This document shows positions 55,306 to 64,000 of a stretch of 64,000 bases of DNA, piece by piece. This DNA comes from Anaeropeptidivorans aminofermentans (lineage in GTDB: Bacteria; Bacillota; Clostridia; Lachnospirales; UBA5962), in NCBI RefSeq assembly GCF_940670685.1, contig NZ_OW711693.1, positions 1,612,001-1,676,000 of the forward strand, read 5' to 3'. The notes below the pieces were generated by a model, which saw only the letters and a list, made by a program, of their open reading frames with translations, ran no database searches and was not told the DNA's origin. The position numbers and the translations under genes were made by a program. The stretch's first letter is position 1, and every line of letters starts with the position of its first letter.

Positions 55306-55953
55306 TTATATTGTGTAAAAAAAGTCTAAAGCTGCTTTGCAGCAATGGCTTACATGGTTTCGCATCTGTATTGCGGCCTTATCGTAATCCTGGCTAATAA
55401 GAGAATTTAATATCTCTATATGTTCGCTGTGGGCTTCTTTAATATGTGAGTGATTTTGGTTGCTGGATATGATTATTCTGGTGTTTTTGTCAAATACCTT
55501 TTTCATCATTTCAATAATATAGGTGTTGTTGCAGCGTTCAATAATAAACATATGCATATCCGTATCAAGAATAAATCCGTTTTCTATGTCAACGGGGTTT
55601 TCTATAAATTTTTGTCTCCATTTAAGAAGCTCATCTGTGGGCAGATTGTTAGAAGCAAGCTTTATTGCCAAAGGTTCTACTTCCATACGAACTTGAAAGA
55701 TTTGGAGTACATCACTAAGAAGAATATCCGTAACGAGAACTCCTTTTTTAGGCACAACACGCACATAGCCTTCAGTTTCCAGAACGCTTATGGCCTCCCT
55801 TATAGGAGTACGGCTAAAACCAAGCTCGGAAGCAAGCTGGGCTTCATTAAGCATCGTACCGGGAGGAATTTCGCAGTAAACCAGCTTATGTTTTAAAATA
55901 TTGTAGGCTTGTTTTTTTAAATTCAATTTACTAGGCTGTTTCGTTTGTACCAA
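55306..55953 (-). CDS. GntR family regulator, FadR/FCD type
   Basis: The product has 215 aa from the TTG at 55953, which has a GAGAGG site eight bases away; the ATG at 55986 has none. The winged helix has LASELGFSRTPIREAISVLE and EGYVRVVPKKGVLV. The all-helical FCD ligand domain has candidate metal ligands DTDMH and HSEH. FCD regulators respond to carboxylic acids or amino acids. It may control ridA/patB and the peptide transporter, or the lyase/Liv cluster on the other side. Confidence 0.87.
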   Translation of the reverse strand: MVQTKQPSKLNLKKQAYNILKHKLVYCEIPPGTMLNEAQLASELGFSRTPIREAISVLETEGYVRVVPKKGVLVTDILLSDVLQIFQVRMEVEPLAIKLASNNLPTDELLKWRQKFIENPVDIENGFILDTDMHMFIIERCNNTYIIEMMKKVFDKNTRIIISSNQNHSHIKEAHSEHIEILNSLISQDYDKAAIQMRNHVSHCCKAALDFFYTI

Positions 55954-56987
55954 TATATATACCTCTCTTCTTAAGGGTAATCCCATGAAATATCTTTTAT
56001 ATTAAGCTTATTTTATACATATTCAAGCTTAAACGCAACGACTAAAACATTTTCTTTTATATCTGCAGTAATTTGATTATAACAAGATGAGGAAATCAGT
56101 AAAATTTATATAATCTAAAATATCTGAAAATTAATGAAATAAATAGTATAAATCTAAGATATAAATAATTATGATGTATACAACAGGTTTATTATAAGAT
56201 ATAAATTTGAAAAAGACAAGAGTATTTCCATGTAAAGAATGAATGAAAAAGCTTAAATCTTATTTGTCTTTTATGCGATTATACTATATTATTGGGTTTA
56301 AACTTGTATATATTGAACATTGTAACGCAAAAAATAATATAGTATACTTCAATTGTTTTAATATAACTATTGTATACTACAAGCATATAACACTTACATA
56401 TCAATTATATATCACTTATATAAGCCAGTGAACATAACTTTTACCCATAAGCCTATGGATCGCTTATAAGTACAGATATGAAGGTGTATATAGCAAAAAG
56501 GTCCATAGTATTAAAACGGTTTAAGGGTTGTATTGCTATTTTATTTATAGTAAATCAATGTTCAAAAGATAAATTCAATATATTGAGCTTAAATTGATTT
56601 ATTGTACTTTTATTCTTTGTTTTATTCATTATATGCAGATGGGATAAAAGCAAATTGAATACTGCTTAAGGCGTGTTTTGAAGCTTTTGAAAAGACATAT
56701 AGTAAATTTGCTCTTCTTCCATAGTAAGGAACAGGCTCCAAGAAGGCATAAAATCAAGGAAAAGCAAATTTACAACGCTACTGCTTTACTTTTATTCGAG
56801 TATAGGTAGTAAAAACGTATGATTTTCCGGTTTCAAAACATACTATAGGCATCAAACCTTAAAAGAAGTATTTGCTAATTAACTTTTACCTGATTTTAAA
56901 TAAGTCTGAATACTTTTTAAGGATGTAAAGGTCAATCAGCCAATCAGTCGCTTATAAATTTTTTATAAAGAAAGTGAGGAAATTTTC
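55954..56987. other. 1-kb divergent intergenic region, GntR gene / lyase gene
   Basis: No gene is seen. Contents are an operator-like inverted repeat TAGTATAC (56340-56347) with GTATACTA (56372-56379), a small palindromic unit at 56546-56604 (TATAGTAAATCAAT with ATTGATTTATTGTA), and a family-2 repeat (56696-56804). It must hold promoters for both directions. Confidence 0.5.
56696..56804 (+). repeat. MITE-like repeat family 2, copy 2 (109 bp)
   Basis: It matches the reverse complement of 22532-22640 along its full length, including the shared segment AGAAGGCATAAAATCA and the GTAAATTTGC/GCAAATTTAC arms. Confidence 0.85.
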
Positions 56988-57950
56988 ATGTCAAGTCCCA
57001 AAACACTGAAACAGATTTTAGATGAAAAAAAGGGAGAATGCTTTTTAGTTCCTTGTGTGTATGATTGCTGCTCTAACCATACGGTAGAAATGTGCGGTTT
57101 CCCTGTAAGCCTTTTAAGCGGGGGAGAAGTTTCAATAGCTATGAACGGCTGCATCGATTACGGCTTTACTAACCTTACGGATTTAGAATGGATGGTATCT
57201 CGCGTTGCCCAGACATCTTCAATCCCTCTTATTTGTGATATAGAAGACGGATTCGGCGGGCCTCTTGCCGTTTACAGATCCGCAAAGCGTCTTGCCCAGG
57301 CAGGTGCTGCTGCGATTCAGCTTGAAGATGCAGGAGATATGGAAGACTCTACAATTATTCTTCCAAGAGATAAGTTTATGGCTAAAATCCGTGCTGCTGT
57401 TGAAGCTTTAAAGGGTACAGACTGTATGCTTATTGCCCGTACAAATGCCGATCCTGATGATCCTGAACAGATGAAGGAAGGCTGCGAAAGACTTAATGAA
57501 GCCATGGAGCTTGGTGCAGAGCTTGCTATGATGGTTAAGGTTTCTACTTATGAGCAGGCAGTTGAAATGAGCAAAATAGTAAAAGGACCTAAAATATTTG
57601 CAGACGTGCGTGCGGACAAAGAAACAGGAGCGCCTTACTGCACTATGGAACAGCTTACGCCCTTAGGATTTGTAATGTGCTCTACCCATTATACAATGAA
57701 GGCAGCTGTTGAAGGAATGCTTGAACATGGCCGTGAAATATTCAAAAGCCAGAGTGTAGGATATACATTTACTCATGCACCTGCTACAGGGGTTAAGAGC
57801 TTTTCCGCAACACCTCTTTTCGACCCTCATGCATATATGGCTTTAGAAAACAGCTTTACTAATAACAACAAAGAATATACTATCGTTGGAAATGCTGTTG
57901 AAGGCTTCCCGGAAGGCTGGGTTCGCCCGGATATTAAACACAGGCTTTAA
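56988..57950 (+). CDS. Isocitrate lyase/PEP mutase family protein 1
   Basis: The product has 320 aa. The phosphoenolpyruvate-mutase barrel is clear: SGGEVSIAM, CDIEDGFGG (canonical DxDxG; second Asp is Glu here), QLEDAG (Glu of HIEDQ kept) and LIARTNADP. The lyase loop KKCGH is missing and replaced by a short GDMEDST segment. Relatives include methylisocitrate lyase, 2,3-dimethylmalate lyase, oxaloacetate decarboxylase and phosphonopyruvate hydrolase, all acting on 2-oxo or 2-hydroxy di/tricarboxylates. The function cannot be named. A diverged paralog follows after 54 bases, then a Liv-type transporter. Confidence 0.85.
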   Translation: MSSPKTLKQILDEKKGECFLVPCVYDCCSNHTVEMCGFPVSLLSGGEVSIAMNGCIDYGFTNLTDLEWMVSRVAQTSSIPLICDIEDGFGGPLAVYRSAKRLAQAGAAAIQLEDAGDMEDSTIILPRDKFMAKIRAAVEALKGTDCMLIARTNADPDDPEQMKEGCERLNEAMELGAELAMMVKVSTYEQAVEMSKIVKGPKIFADVRADKETGAPYCTMEQLTPLGFVMCSTHYTMKAAVEGMLEHGREIFKSQSVGYTFTHAPATGVKSFSATPLFDPHAYMALENSFTNNNKEYTIVGNAVEGFPEGWVRPDIKHRL

Positions 57951-58004
57951 TATTTTACTATAACTGATAAATATAAATAAGTCATATACAAAATGGAGGA
58001 GAAT

Positions 58005-58982
58005 ATGAACAATTCTGCTAAGCGTTTACGTGAGCTGATTAAAGATGACAAAGTGCGCATAGTTCCTGAACTTCATGACTGCGCTTCAGCTAAAGCAGCT
58101 GAAATGAACGGCTTTGAGGTTATTATGGTAAGCAGCGGAGATTTGGCCTGTGCCCTTACAGGCATTCCTGATTTACAGCTTCTCTCAATTGATGATTTTT
58201 GTCAGGTTACAGACAGAATAACCAATATGACGGATATGCCGCTTATCATAGATGCGGACGACGGCTTTGGCTTTGGACGCGGCCTGAATACATATTATGG
58301 CTGTAAAAGGATTATGAAAGCCGGTGCAGCGGGAGTCCTTGTAACGGATACAAGTGAGCTTGGAAGAGATGGTCAGCTTCCTATAGAAGACGCCGTTCTT
58401 AGATTTAAGGCAGCTCGTGACGGACTTGATGCAGGCGGCCAGAATGGATTCCTTATAGCACGCTGCGACACAAATCCTGAAGAGGATTTCGATGATTTAA
58501 TAAAGAGAATGAAGGCTTATATGGAAGCCGGAGCCGATATGATATGCATTTTATGGATGCATAAAGTTAAAGGCAATAAATTTGAGCTTTGCAAGAAAAT
58601 AAACGAAGCCTACACATGCCCTATGTGGTATCCCGACATTTGCGGAAAGGCTCATGACCCTAATGAGATTACCATGGACGAGCTTAAAGCCCTTGGAAAC
58701 TACAAGCTTGTAGGCATACATTACTCAATGCATGCGGCGATGCTTGCCATGCTTGATGTAGGCCGCCATGTAATGATGGAGCAGAATAACGATTATGTGG
58801 ATTACTGCTTCGACCACACAGGATATAAAACTTTTACCACTATGAGTATGTTCGGCCTTACAGACGGCTACTGGGTGGATTTGGAAAACAAATATGTACG
58901 TAACAGGCAGGACTCCGTTGCTCAGAGAAATGCCGACTACTTTGTAAGAGAAGACGACGTACATGACCCGGATAAGAAGTAA
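58005..58982 (+). CDS. Isocitrate lyase/PEP mutase family protein 2
   Basis: The product has 325 aa from the ATG at 58005, which follows GGAGG by five bases; an upstream ATG overlaps the site. It has SSGDLACALTG, DADDGFGFG (DxDxG intact), but LVTDTS where HIEDQ is expected, so the metal-binding Glu is lost. IARCDTN is kept. It is therefore complementary to the preceding paralog, which keeps the Glu but changes the DxD. A C-terminal extension (about 285-325) is charged. The pair may form a mixed oligomer or catalyse different steps. Confidence 0.85.
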   Translation: MNNSAKRLRELIKDDKVRIVPELHDCASAKAAEMNGFEVIMVSSGDLACALTGIPDLQLLSIDDFCQVTDRITNMTDMPLIIDADDGFGFGRGLNTYYGCKRIMKAGAAGVLVTDTSELGRDGQLPIEDAVLRFKAARDGLDAGGQNGFLIARCDTNPEEDFDDLIKRMKAYMEAGADMICILWMHKVKGNKFELCKKINEAYTCPMWYPDICGKAHDPNEITMDELKALGNYKLVGIHYSMHAAMLAMLDVGRHVMMEQNNDYVDYCFDHTGYKTFTTMSMFGLTDGYWVDLENKYVRNRQDSVAQRNADYFVREDDVHDPDKK

Positions 58983-59089
58983 ATAAGAATAAAGAAGTAT
59001 TTAATATGAAGAAAGACTTATTTAATTAGAATTTGAGACATTTAAAACTTTTTAGCCTTAGCCAATAATTTGATTTACAGAAGCTGTTA

Positions 59090-59119
59090 AAGCAAATCAG
59101 GCTTCTGCCTGATTTGCTT
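59090..59119 (+). other. Stable hairpin between lyase gene and livK
   Basis: A 13-bp perfect stem (AAGCAAATCAGGC with GCCTGATTTGCTT) has a TTCT tetraloop and no T run. It lies 72 bases before livK and may act as a weak terminator or mRNA-end stabiliser. Confidence 0.5.
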
Positions 59120-59191
59120 CATAGTTTGATTGCTGTAAATATAATTAGTTAGAAATAAGATTTATATTTCCTTAAAAGGAGGATTTCTTAA

Positions 59192-60565
59192 ATGAAAAAA
59201 TTATTAAGTATGGTTTTAGTAGCAGCCATGTCTGTATCTTTACTTGCAGGGTGCGGCGGTTCAGAAAATGGAGCAGCTCCTTCACAGGCGCCCTCATCAG
59301 AAAGCAAACCTTCTGAAAGCAAGCCGGCAGAAAGCGAAGCACCGAAAGCAGCAACAGAATCTTCAGACGTAATCAAAATAGGCGTTCTTACAGATAGGTC
59401 TTCCGCAGCGGCAGCAACAGTTGCATGGGGCGAAGCAGGCGCTCAGCTTGCAGTAAAAGAAATCAACGATGCAGGCGGTATTAACGGCAAAGAAGTAGTT
59501 CTTGTATATCGTGACACAGCATCAGATTCAGCAAACGTTTCTCAGAAATCAACTGAGCTTGTAGGTGAGGGCGTAGTTGCTATTTTAGGGCCTAAATCCG
59601 ACGGAGAGGCTCCTACAGGCGCTCAGTGGGCAGAAACAAATAAGTTCCCTATGGTAACGCCTTGCACCATGAATACCCGCGTAACGATTGAAAATGCATC
59701 AAGATACATGTTTTCCGTAGGTTTCAATGCATGGGCCATAGCGAATATGAATGCTAAATATGCTGCAGAACAGGGCTATACTTCTGCATACTTTATAGGA
59801 AACGACGGCGGAGCATCAGGTGACAGCCGTGACTTCTTCTACAAAGCATTAGGGCAGGACTTCCAGAACTTAGGTTCAAGCCAGGTTGCTTCAAGTGCAA
59901 CAGAGTTTTCTACAATTATAAGCTCTGTAGTAGGTAAAGATCCTGATGTTATTATCGGTGCTGTTGCAGGCCCTAACTTCGTATCCTTAATCAATCAGGG
60001 TCAGCAGTTCGGTCTTTGGGATATAGCAGATTATTTAGGCTGGTATACTTGTGACTCTACAAACACGACAGCCCTTGCAGAAGCAGGAAACTATCCTTAC
60101 GGCAAGGTTCACGGCGTAGATTTATGGCCTTTCTGGATGAGCGAAATTGAAGGAAACGATGCCATGGTTAAAGAATACAGTGAAATCGGACAGGCTATGT
60201 ACAATCAGGATATTATGCCTTCAGACTTAGGATATACCTGGTACATAGGTATCATGGCTATTTGCGAAGCTTTAAAAATAGCAGACGATTACAGTCCTGA
60301 AAGCGTTACAACAGCTCTTGAAAACGTAAAATTCGACACTATTTACGGTGAAGATTTAGGCTTCCGTGAATTTGACCATGTTATGAACCATTCATATTAC
60401 TATGTAACTGCTGTTGAAGACCCAACAGGCACATGGTCAATTCCTATAGGAGACGTTCATGCTGTTTACAAAGCAGAAGAAGTGCTTCCGACAAAAGAGG
60501 AAATGCAGGCTTATGCGAAGGATATGGGCATCGAATTTAAGGATTTATCAGAATTAAGCAAATAA
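59192..60565 (+). CDS. livK: Branched-chain-amino-acid-type ABC substrate-binding lipoprotein
   Basis: The product has 457 aa with lipobox LLAGC (Cys20), then a Ser/Pro/Glu/Lys linker (to about 55). The type-I periplasmic-binding fold follows: IKIGVLTDRSSAAAATVAWG, INDAGGINGKEV and GPKSDGEAPT. LivK-family proteins bind Leu/Ile/Val but also amides, urea and aromatic or carboxylic acids. Linkage to two PEP-mutase-family enzymes suggests an organic acid as cargo (inference). A strong AAAGGAGG site precedes the ATG. Confidence 0.9.
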   Translation: MKKLLSMVLVAAMSVSLLAGCGGSENGAAPSQAPSSESKPSESKPAESEAPKAATESSDVIKIGVLTDRSSAAAATVAWGEAGAQLAVKEINDAGGINGKEVVLVYRDTASDSANVSQKSTELVGEGVVAILGPKSDGEAPTGAQWAETNKFPMVTPCTMNTRVTIENASRYMFSVGFNAWAIANMNAKYAAEQGYTSAYFIGNDGGASGDSRDFFYKALGQDFQNLGSSQVASSATEFSTIISSVVGKDPDVIIGAVAGPNFVSLINQGQQFGLWDIADYLGWYTCDSTNTTALAEAGNYPYGKVHGVDLWPFWMSEIEGNDAMVKEYSEIGQAMYNQDIMPSDLGYTWYIGIMAICEALKIADDYSPESVTTALENVKFDTIYGEDLGFREFDHVMNHSYYYVTAVEDPTGTWSIPIGDVHAVYKAEEVLPTKEEMQAYAKDMGIEFKDLSELSK

Positions 60566-60732
60566 CTCTAACAACTTAATGGCTTTAAATGTCTTGGATA
60601 TTATAATCTAATAAAATCAGATGTCAGGGCTCTTAAACTTCTGCCTTATTATCAATAAACCTGAAAAGAAGTTTGTTGACGATAAGGGAACTTCACTAAG
60701 TATTAAATACTTCATCTGGTATATACAAACAG

Positions 60733-60767
60733 GTATAAGCCGCATCGCAAGAGATTGCGGCTTATAC
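60733..60767 (+). terminator. Partial terminator after livK
   Basis: A 12-bp perfect stem (GTATAAGCCGCA with TGCGGCTTATAC) and 11-nt loop, followed only by TGTTCTT. It probably limits read-through into the permease genes. Confidence 0.6.
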
Positions 60768-60780
60768 TGTTCTTATGAAA

Positions 60781-60850
60781 AGTAAGGCTTTTAGACAACA
60801 GGGAAGACATGGATTAAATACCCTGTGAACTTAGCGGGTGATGGTTTAAA
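60781..60850 (+). repeat. Dispersed repeat family 3, copy 3
   Basis: An ACAGGG/CCCTGT hairpin and the core ACCCTGTGAACTTAGCGGGT, similar to 12500-12581 and 39070-39154. The left part is less conserved. Confidence 0.55.
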
Positions 60851-60971
60851 TTGAAAGCAATTTAAATTTCATTTCTGAAGAACTCAATTAAAGTCAAATA
60901 AATGCAAGGTTTCAGCAGCTTTTTAATACTGTCAGATTTGTTTATTTTAAAATATCTTTTTATATTGTGAA

Positions 60972-61051
60972 GCTCTGAAAATTACAAATATATTTATTTT
61001 TCCTTCTTAGAAATTTTATGAAAGATATTTAAATCTTTGAATTTTCAGAGC
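60972..61051. repeat. 80-bp inverted-repeat element
   Basis: 12-bp perfect arms GCTCTGAAAATT (60972-60983) and AATTTTCAGAGC (61040-61051) enclose AT-rich DNA. No other copy was recognised in the window. Confidence 0.5.
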
Positions 61052-61314
61052 AGTTAATTAAATTAAGCCTTTAATTTCTGTGAATTGGGAATAATATTTA
61101 AAGTATTTTGCTGGTATTTTTAAATATCTGCTGACGCCTGTTTCAATATTTATATAAAAGCTTGAAGAGCAGGATTTTATGTGAATTGGTCATGATAAAG
61201 CTGGTTTTTTAACTTAATAAATAGCTTTTTAAGGAGAAAAATTGGCATATTCGGTTTTAATACGTTAGCGGTAACATTATTTGTTTAATTAATAATGTAG
61301 ATTGGAGAATTACT

Positions 61315-62181
61315 ATGACAGTCTCTTACTTTTTTCAGACTTTAGTAACAGGCCTTTCAAGCGGGATGGTTTCATATATGATGGTTGCAGGCATGTCGCT
61401 TATTATAAGCGGCATGAACATGGTTAACTTTGGCCAGGGCGCATTCTTTGTTCTTGGAACATATTTGACATATACGATAGCGGCATCTATAGGTTTTTTT
61501 CCTGCGCTTATAATTGTACCTATTATTGTTGGTGTTTTAGGTATATTTGTTGAGAAGGCGGTTCGCCCTCTGTTTGGTAAAAACATGCTTTATATTATGC
61601 TTTTAACATTTGGCGTTGCTTATATAGTATGTGATGCCATGGTTATGTTTTGGGGATACTCCATAAGGCTTATGACTTTGCCTAAAGCCTTAAGCGGCTC
61701 TGTAGCCTTATTTGGAATCAGATTTCCCATGTATTATTTGTTTATGATAACTGTAGGTGCAACCATCGCCTTTTCATTCTGGTTTATGATAAATAAAACA
61801 AAATTAGGCATGATGATGCGTGCAATCATTAAGGACAGAGAAATGGCTTCATGCCTTGGTATTAATGTAAATAAGCTTTTTGCAATCATGTTTATGGTAG
61901 GAACAGGCATCGCAGGTTTAGGCGGAGTTATAAACGCGCCTATAACAGGTATGAGCCCTAAAGAAGGCCTTTCCATCTTCGGTAATATTATGCCTATTTT
62001 GATGATCGGCGGTATGCGTAATATGGACGGCTGTCTTCCGGCGGCCCTTTTGGTAGGCCTTGTAAATGCTTTTGGGGCAATCGTTCTTCCCCAGTATTAC
62101 AATTTGCTCCCTGCCGCATTGATGGTTATTTGTATGTTTATTAAACCAAACGGTATATTCACTAAGAAAGGGGCGGCATAA
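61315..62181 (+). CDS. livH: Liv-type ABC permease LivH
   Basis: The product has 288 aa, about eight membrane helices. Typical are SGMVSYMMVAGMSLIISGMN and NFGQGAFFVLGTY near the N-terminus and GLGGVINAPITGMSPKEGL near residue 200. It forms the channel with LivM. A TTGGAG site precedes the ATG; livM starts one base after its stop. Confidence 0.92.
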   Translation: MTVSYFFQTLVTGLSSGMVSYMMVAGMSLIISGMNMVNFGQGAFFVLGTYLTYTIAASIGFFPALIIVPIIVGVLGIFVEKAVRPLFGKNMLYIMLLTFGVAYIVCDAMVMFWGYSIRLMTLPKALSGSVALFGIRFPMYYLFMITVGATIAFSFWFMINKTKLGMMMRAIIKDREMASCLGINVNKLFAIMFMVGTGIAGLGGVINAPITGMSPKEGLSIFGNIMPILMIGGMRNMDGCLPAALLVGLVNAFGAIVLPQYYNLLPAALMVICMFIKPNGIFTKKGAA

Positions 62182-62182
62182 G

Positions 62183-63163
62183 GTGATCAGTCAATATAAA
62201 AACATGTCCCAGACGAAACGTGATACTTTATTCGGTATTATTACCGTTTTAGCAATATTCATTGCTTCGCTTATGGCTTCCGACTCCGTTATGGACTTTT
62301 TAAGCCGTATGGTAATTTTTATGCTTTTTGCATCCGCTGTAAACATAATACTGGGCTTTGGCGGCCTTAGACCTTTAGGCCAGGGTACTTATTTCGGCTT
62401 TACCGCCTATGCTTATCTTTTTATGGTAGTGCGTATGCATATGCCTTTATTTACTGCCTTGATACTTGCCATTGTGCTGAATCTGCTCCTTGCGGCATTT
62501 ATAGGAATACTTTGCTTAAGGTCAAATGATGACATGGCATTCGCATTTATGAATATGGGTATCAATACGCTCTTGTGGACTATGGTTCAAAAGCTTCAGA
62601 TTGTAGGAAGCGATACAGGGATCACAGGAGCGGTTCGCTTACCCTTTGCCACAAGTACAAGAGCAAATTTTTATCTTTGCTTTATAGTTTCTGCAATATG
62701 TATATTCCTAATTTATTTGTTTTTTAAATCTCCTTTTGCCAAGGTCTTAAAGGGAAGCCGCGAGAACCTTGAAAGGCTTACCTTCCTTGGCATAAACACA
62801 AGAAATGTACGTTTAATCGCTTATATTGTTTCCTCTTTCTTCTGCGGAATTGCCGGGCTTCTTTACGCCATGAGAAACATGGGGGCCTTCCCGACCATGA
62901 TTTCTTCAAATACCTCTCTTGACGGCCTTATTATGTGTCTGATAGGCGGTATGTACAGCTTCTTCGGCCCAATCGTAGGCGCGGCTATTATAACGATTAT
63001 CAATGTACAGCTTCCGATTATAACAAATTATTACCAGGCTATAGCCGGCGTAATTATTGTGCTTTGCGTGCTTTTCCTCCAAGGCGGCTTAATTAGAGAT
63101 AAATCCACTCTTGAACTGGAAAAAGGCAAGAAAGAAATCAAGAAAAAGGGAGGCGCAAAATAA
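62183..63163 (+). CDS. livM: Liv-type ABC permease LivM
   Basis: The product has 326 aa and starts with GTG. The family pattern NIILGFGGLRPLGQGTYFGF and SRENLERLTFLGINTRNVRL (EAA-like contact loop) is visible, with about eight to ten helices and a charged C-terminal tail (KGKKEIKKKGGAK). Its stop shares one base with the livG start. Confidence 0.92.
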   Translation: MISQYKNMSQTKRDTLFGIITVLAIFIASLMASDSVMDFLSRMVIFMLFASAVNIILGFGGLRPLGQGTYFGFTAYAYLFMVVRMHMPLFTALILAIVLNLLLAAFIGILCLRSNDDMAFAFMNMGINTLLWTMVQKLQIVGSDTGITGAVRLPFATSTRANFYLCFIVSAICIFLIYLFFKSPFAKVLKGSRENLERLTFLGINTRNVRLIAYIVSSFFCGIAGLLYAMRNMGAFPTMISSNTSLDGLIMCLIGGMYSFFGPIVGAAIITIINVQLPIITNYYQAIAGVIIVLCVLFLQGGLIRDKSTLELEKGKKEIKKKGGAK

Positions 63164-63918
63164 TGGCAAATCCTATTTTAAAAGTTGAAGGCCTGAACAG
63201 ATATTTCGGCGCCCTTCACGCAACAAAGGATGTTTCTTTTGAAGTGCCGGAAGGCCAGATACGCTCTATCATAGGCCCTAACGGAGCAGGCAAAAGCACT
63301 TTGATGGACCTGATATGCAACAGAACTGCCCCGTCAAGCGGAAAGGTAATATTCAAAGACGAAGATATTACGGGGCTTGCGCCCCATAAAATTGTAAAAA
63401 AGGGCATGTGCAAATGCTTTCAGATTACCCAGATATTTCATAATCTTACGGTTTATGAAAATGTTCAGGTCTCCCGTATTAATATGAATAAAAAGGCCTT
63501 TAATTTCTTAAGTGTAAGAGATAATTATCTTAAAGATGAAATAGAGCATTATCTTTCTATCGTAGGCATACAGGATAAAATCAATGAAGTTGCAGGCTTT
63601 ATGTCCTACGGTGACCAGAGAAGGCTTGATATTGCCATAGCCCTTGCTATGGAACCAACCCTTCTTATCCTTGATGAGCCTGCCGCCGGTGTTGCAAGAG
63701 AAGAAGCCTATAAGCTTATGGACTTGATTCACAAACTTGGAAAAGAGCAGAAGATGACCATTATGTTCATAGAGCATGATATGGATATCGTATTTAACTA
63801 TGCTGAAAGTATTTCCGTTATGAGTAATGGCTCTATGATCGCAACCGGCACCCCTGCTGAAATAAAACAAAATGCCTTTGTACAGGAGGCTTATTTGGGA
63901 GGTGTTTCCGGTGAGTAG
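63163..63918 (+). CDS. livG: Liv-type ABC ATPase LivG
   Basis: The product has 251 aa. Walker A GPNGAGKST, Walker B LLILDEPAAGV, H-loop IEHDMDIVF. The signature reads MSYGDQRRLDIAIAL, the usual LivG form of LSGGQ. It pairs with LivF, whose gene overlaps it by eight bases. Confidence 0.94.
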   Translation: MANPILKVEGLNRYFGALHATKDVSFEVPEGQIRSIIGPNGAGKSTLMDLICNRTAPSSGKVIFKDEDITGLAPHKIVKKGMCKCFQITQIFHNLTVYENVQVSRINMNKKAFNFLSVRDNYLKDEIEHYLSIVGIQDKINEVAGFMSYGDQRRLDIAIALAMEPTLLILDEPAAGVAREEAYKLMDLIHKLGKEQKMTIMFIEHDMDIVFNYAESISVMSNGSMIATGTPAEIKQNAFVQEAYLGGVSGE

Positions 63919-64000
63919 TGTTTTAAAGCTTGAAAAGGTAAATGCTTATTATGATAAAAGCCATATCCTCTTTGATTTAAGCCTTGAGGTAGAAGAGGGC
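63911..64000 (+). CDS. livF: Liv-type ABC ATPase LivF, 5' end only
   Basis: The frame starts with GTG at 63911 and reads MSSVLKLEKVNAYYDKSHIL, then FDLSLEVEEG to the window end. This is the start of the LivF-type second ATPase (xLxVENLNAYYG pattern); the Walker motifs lie beyond the window. It overlaps livG by eight bases. Confidence 0.85.
   Translation, partial: MSSVLKLEKVNAYYDKSHILFDLSLEVEEG

Larger units (their letters stand above)
60566..61314. other. 750-bp gap between livK and livH
   Basis: It contains a hairpin (60733-60767), a family-3 repeat (60781-60850) and a long inverted repeat (60972-61051). No gene is seen. The gap probably separates high livK expression from lower permease expression. 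Confidence 0.55.

Noticed and set aside
1-64000. CRISPR arrays, rRNA or tRNA genes, and intact transposases
   Set aside because: No regularly spaced direct repeats, cloverleaf-like genes or transposase frames were recognised; all repeats seen are isolated palindromic elements.

Overview
The window looks like a chromosomal piece of a low-GC anaerobic Firmicute, probably a clostridium of the Lachnospiraceae kind. The sequence is AT-rich, AGGAGG-type ribosome sites are everywhere, several genes start with GTG or TTG, and the contents fit an amino-acid, peptide and organic-acid fermenter with a soluble [NiFe] hydrogenase. This placement is inference; no rRNA or tRNA gene is present.

Layout. (1) 0.2-8.2 kb: an RpiR-type regulator, a broken NhaC-type antiporter gene, a glycerate 2-kinase and two tandem enolase-like proteins that lack several enolase catalytic residues. 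A convergent arginase-family gene with two frameshifts follows. (2) 8.3-15.3 kb: a GNAT/APH gene pair, an M81 peptidase, a YyaL-type thioredoxin-fold protein and a decayed SleB-type cell-wall hydrolase. (3) 15.3-25.2 kb: a two-component system followed by a transport operon. The operon joins sugar-importer parts (binding protein, two permeases, MalK/UgpC-like ATPase) to a MacA-like adaptor and a MacB-like permease. The regulator gene and the operon share an 18-bp direct-repeat site in their promoters. (4) 25.8-27.5 kb: a histidyl-tRNA synthetase gene behind a leader peptide with four consecutive His codons and a terminator. (5) 27.5-29.2 kb: an M20 peptidase and a shattered sugar permease gene. 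(6) 29.4-37.5 kb: a [NiFe]-hydrogenase operon (cytochrome b5 domain, small and large subunits, protease, HypA-like, HypF, C, D, E) with no hypB. (7) 37.5-56 kb: a MATE pump, then a minus-strand peptide-use region with four M24 peptidases, an M20 peptidase, a DauR/YheO-like regulator, a complete Dpp-type transporter, a PatB/MalY lyase, RidA and a GntR/FCD regulator. (8) 57-64 kb: two diverged isocitrate-lyase/PEP-mutase family proteins and a branched-chain-amino-acid-type ABC transporter, cut by the window end inside livF.

How it fits together. Most modules pair an importer with the enzymes and regulator for its cargo: peptides with M24/M20 peptidases, an unknown organic acid with the paired lyases, and an unknown acid with the kinase and enolase-like pair. 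Two modules contain paired paralogs that have lost different catalytic residues, so new chemistry or heteromers are possible.

Between genes there are at least four families of short palindromic repeats (about 70-140 bp, some with 14-bp perfect terminal inverted repeats, MITE-like). Several genes are visibly decayed by single-base shifts.
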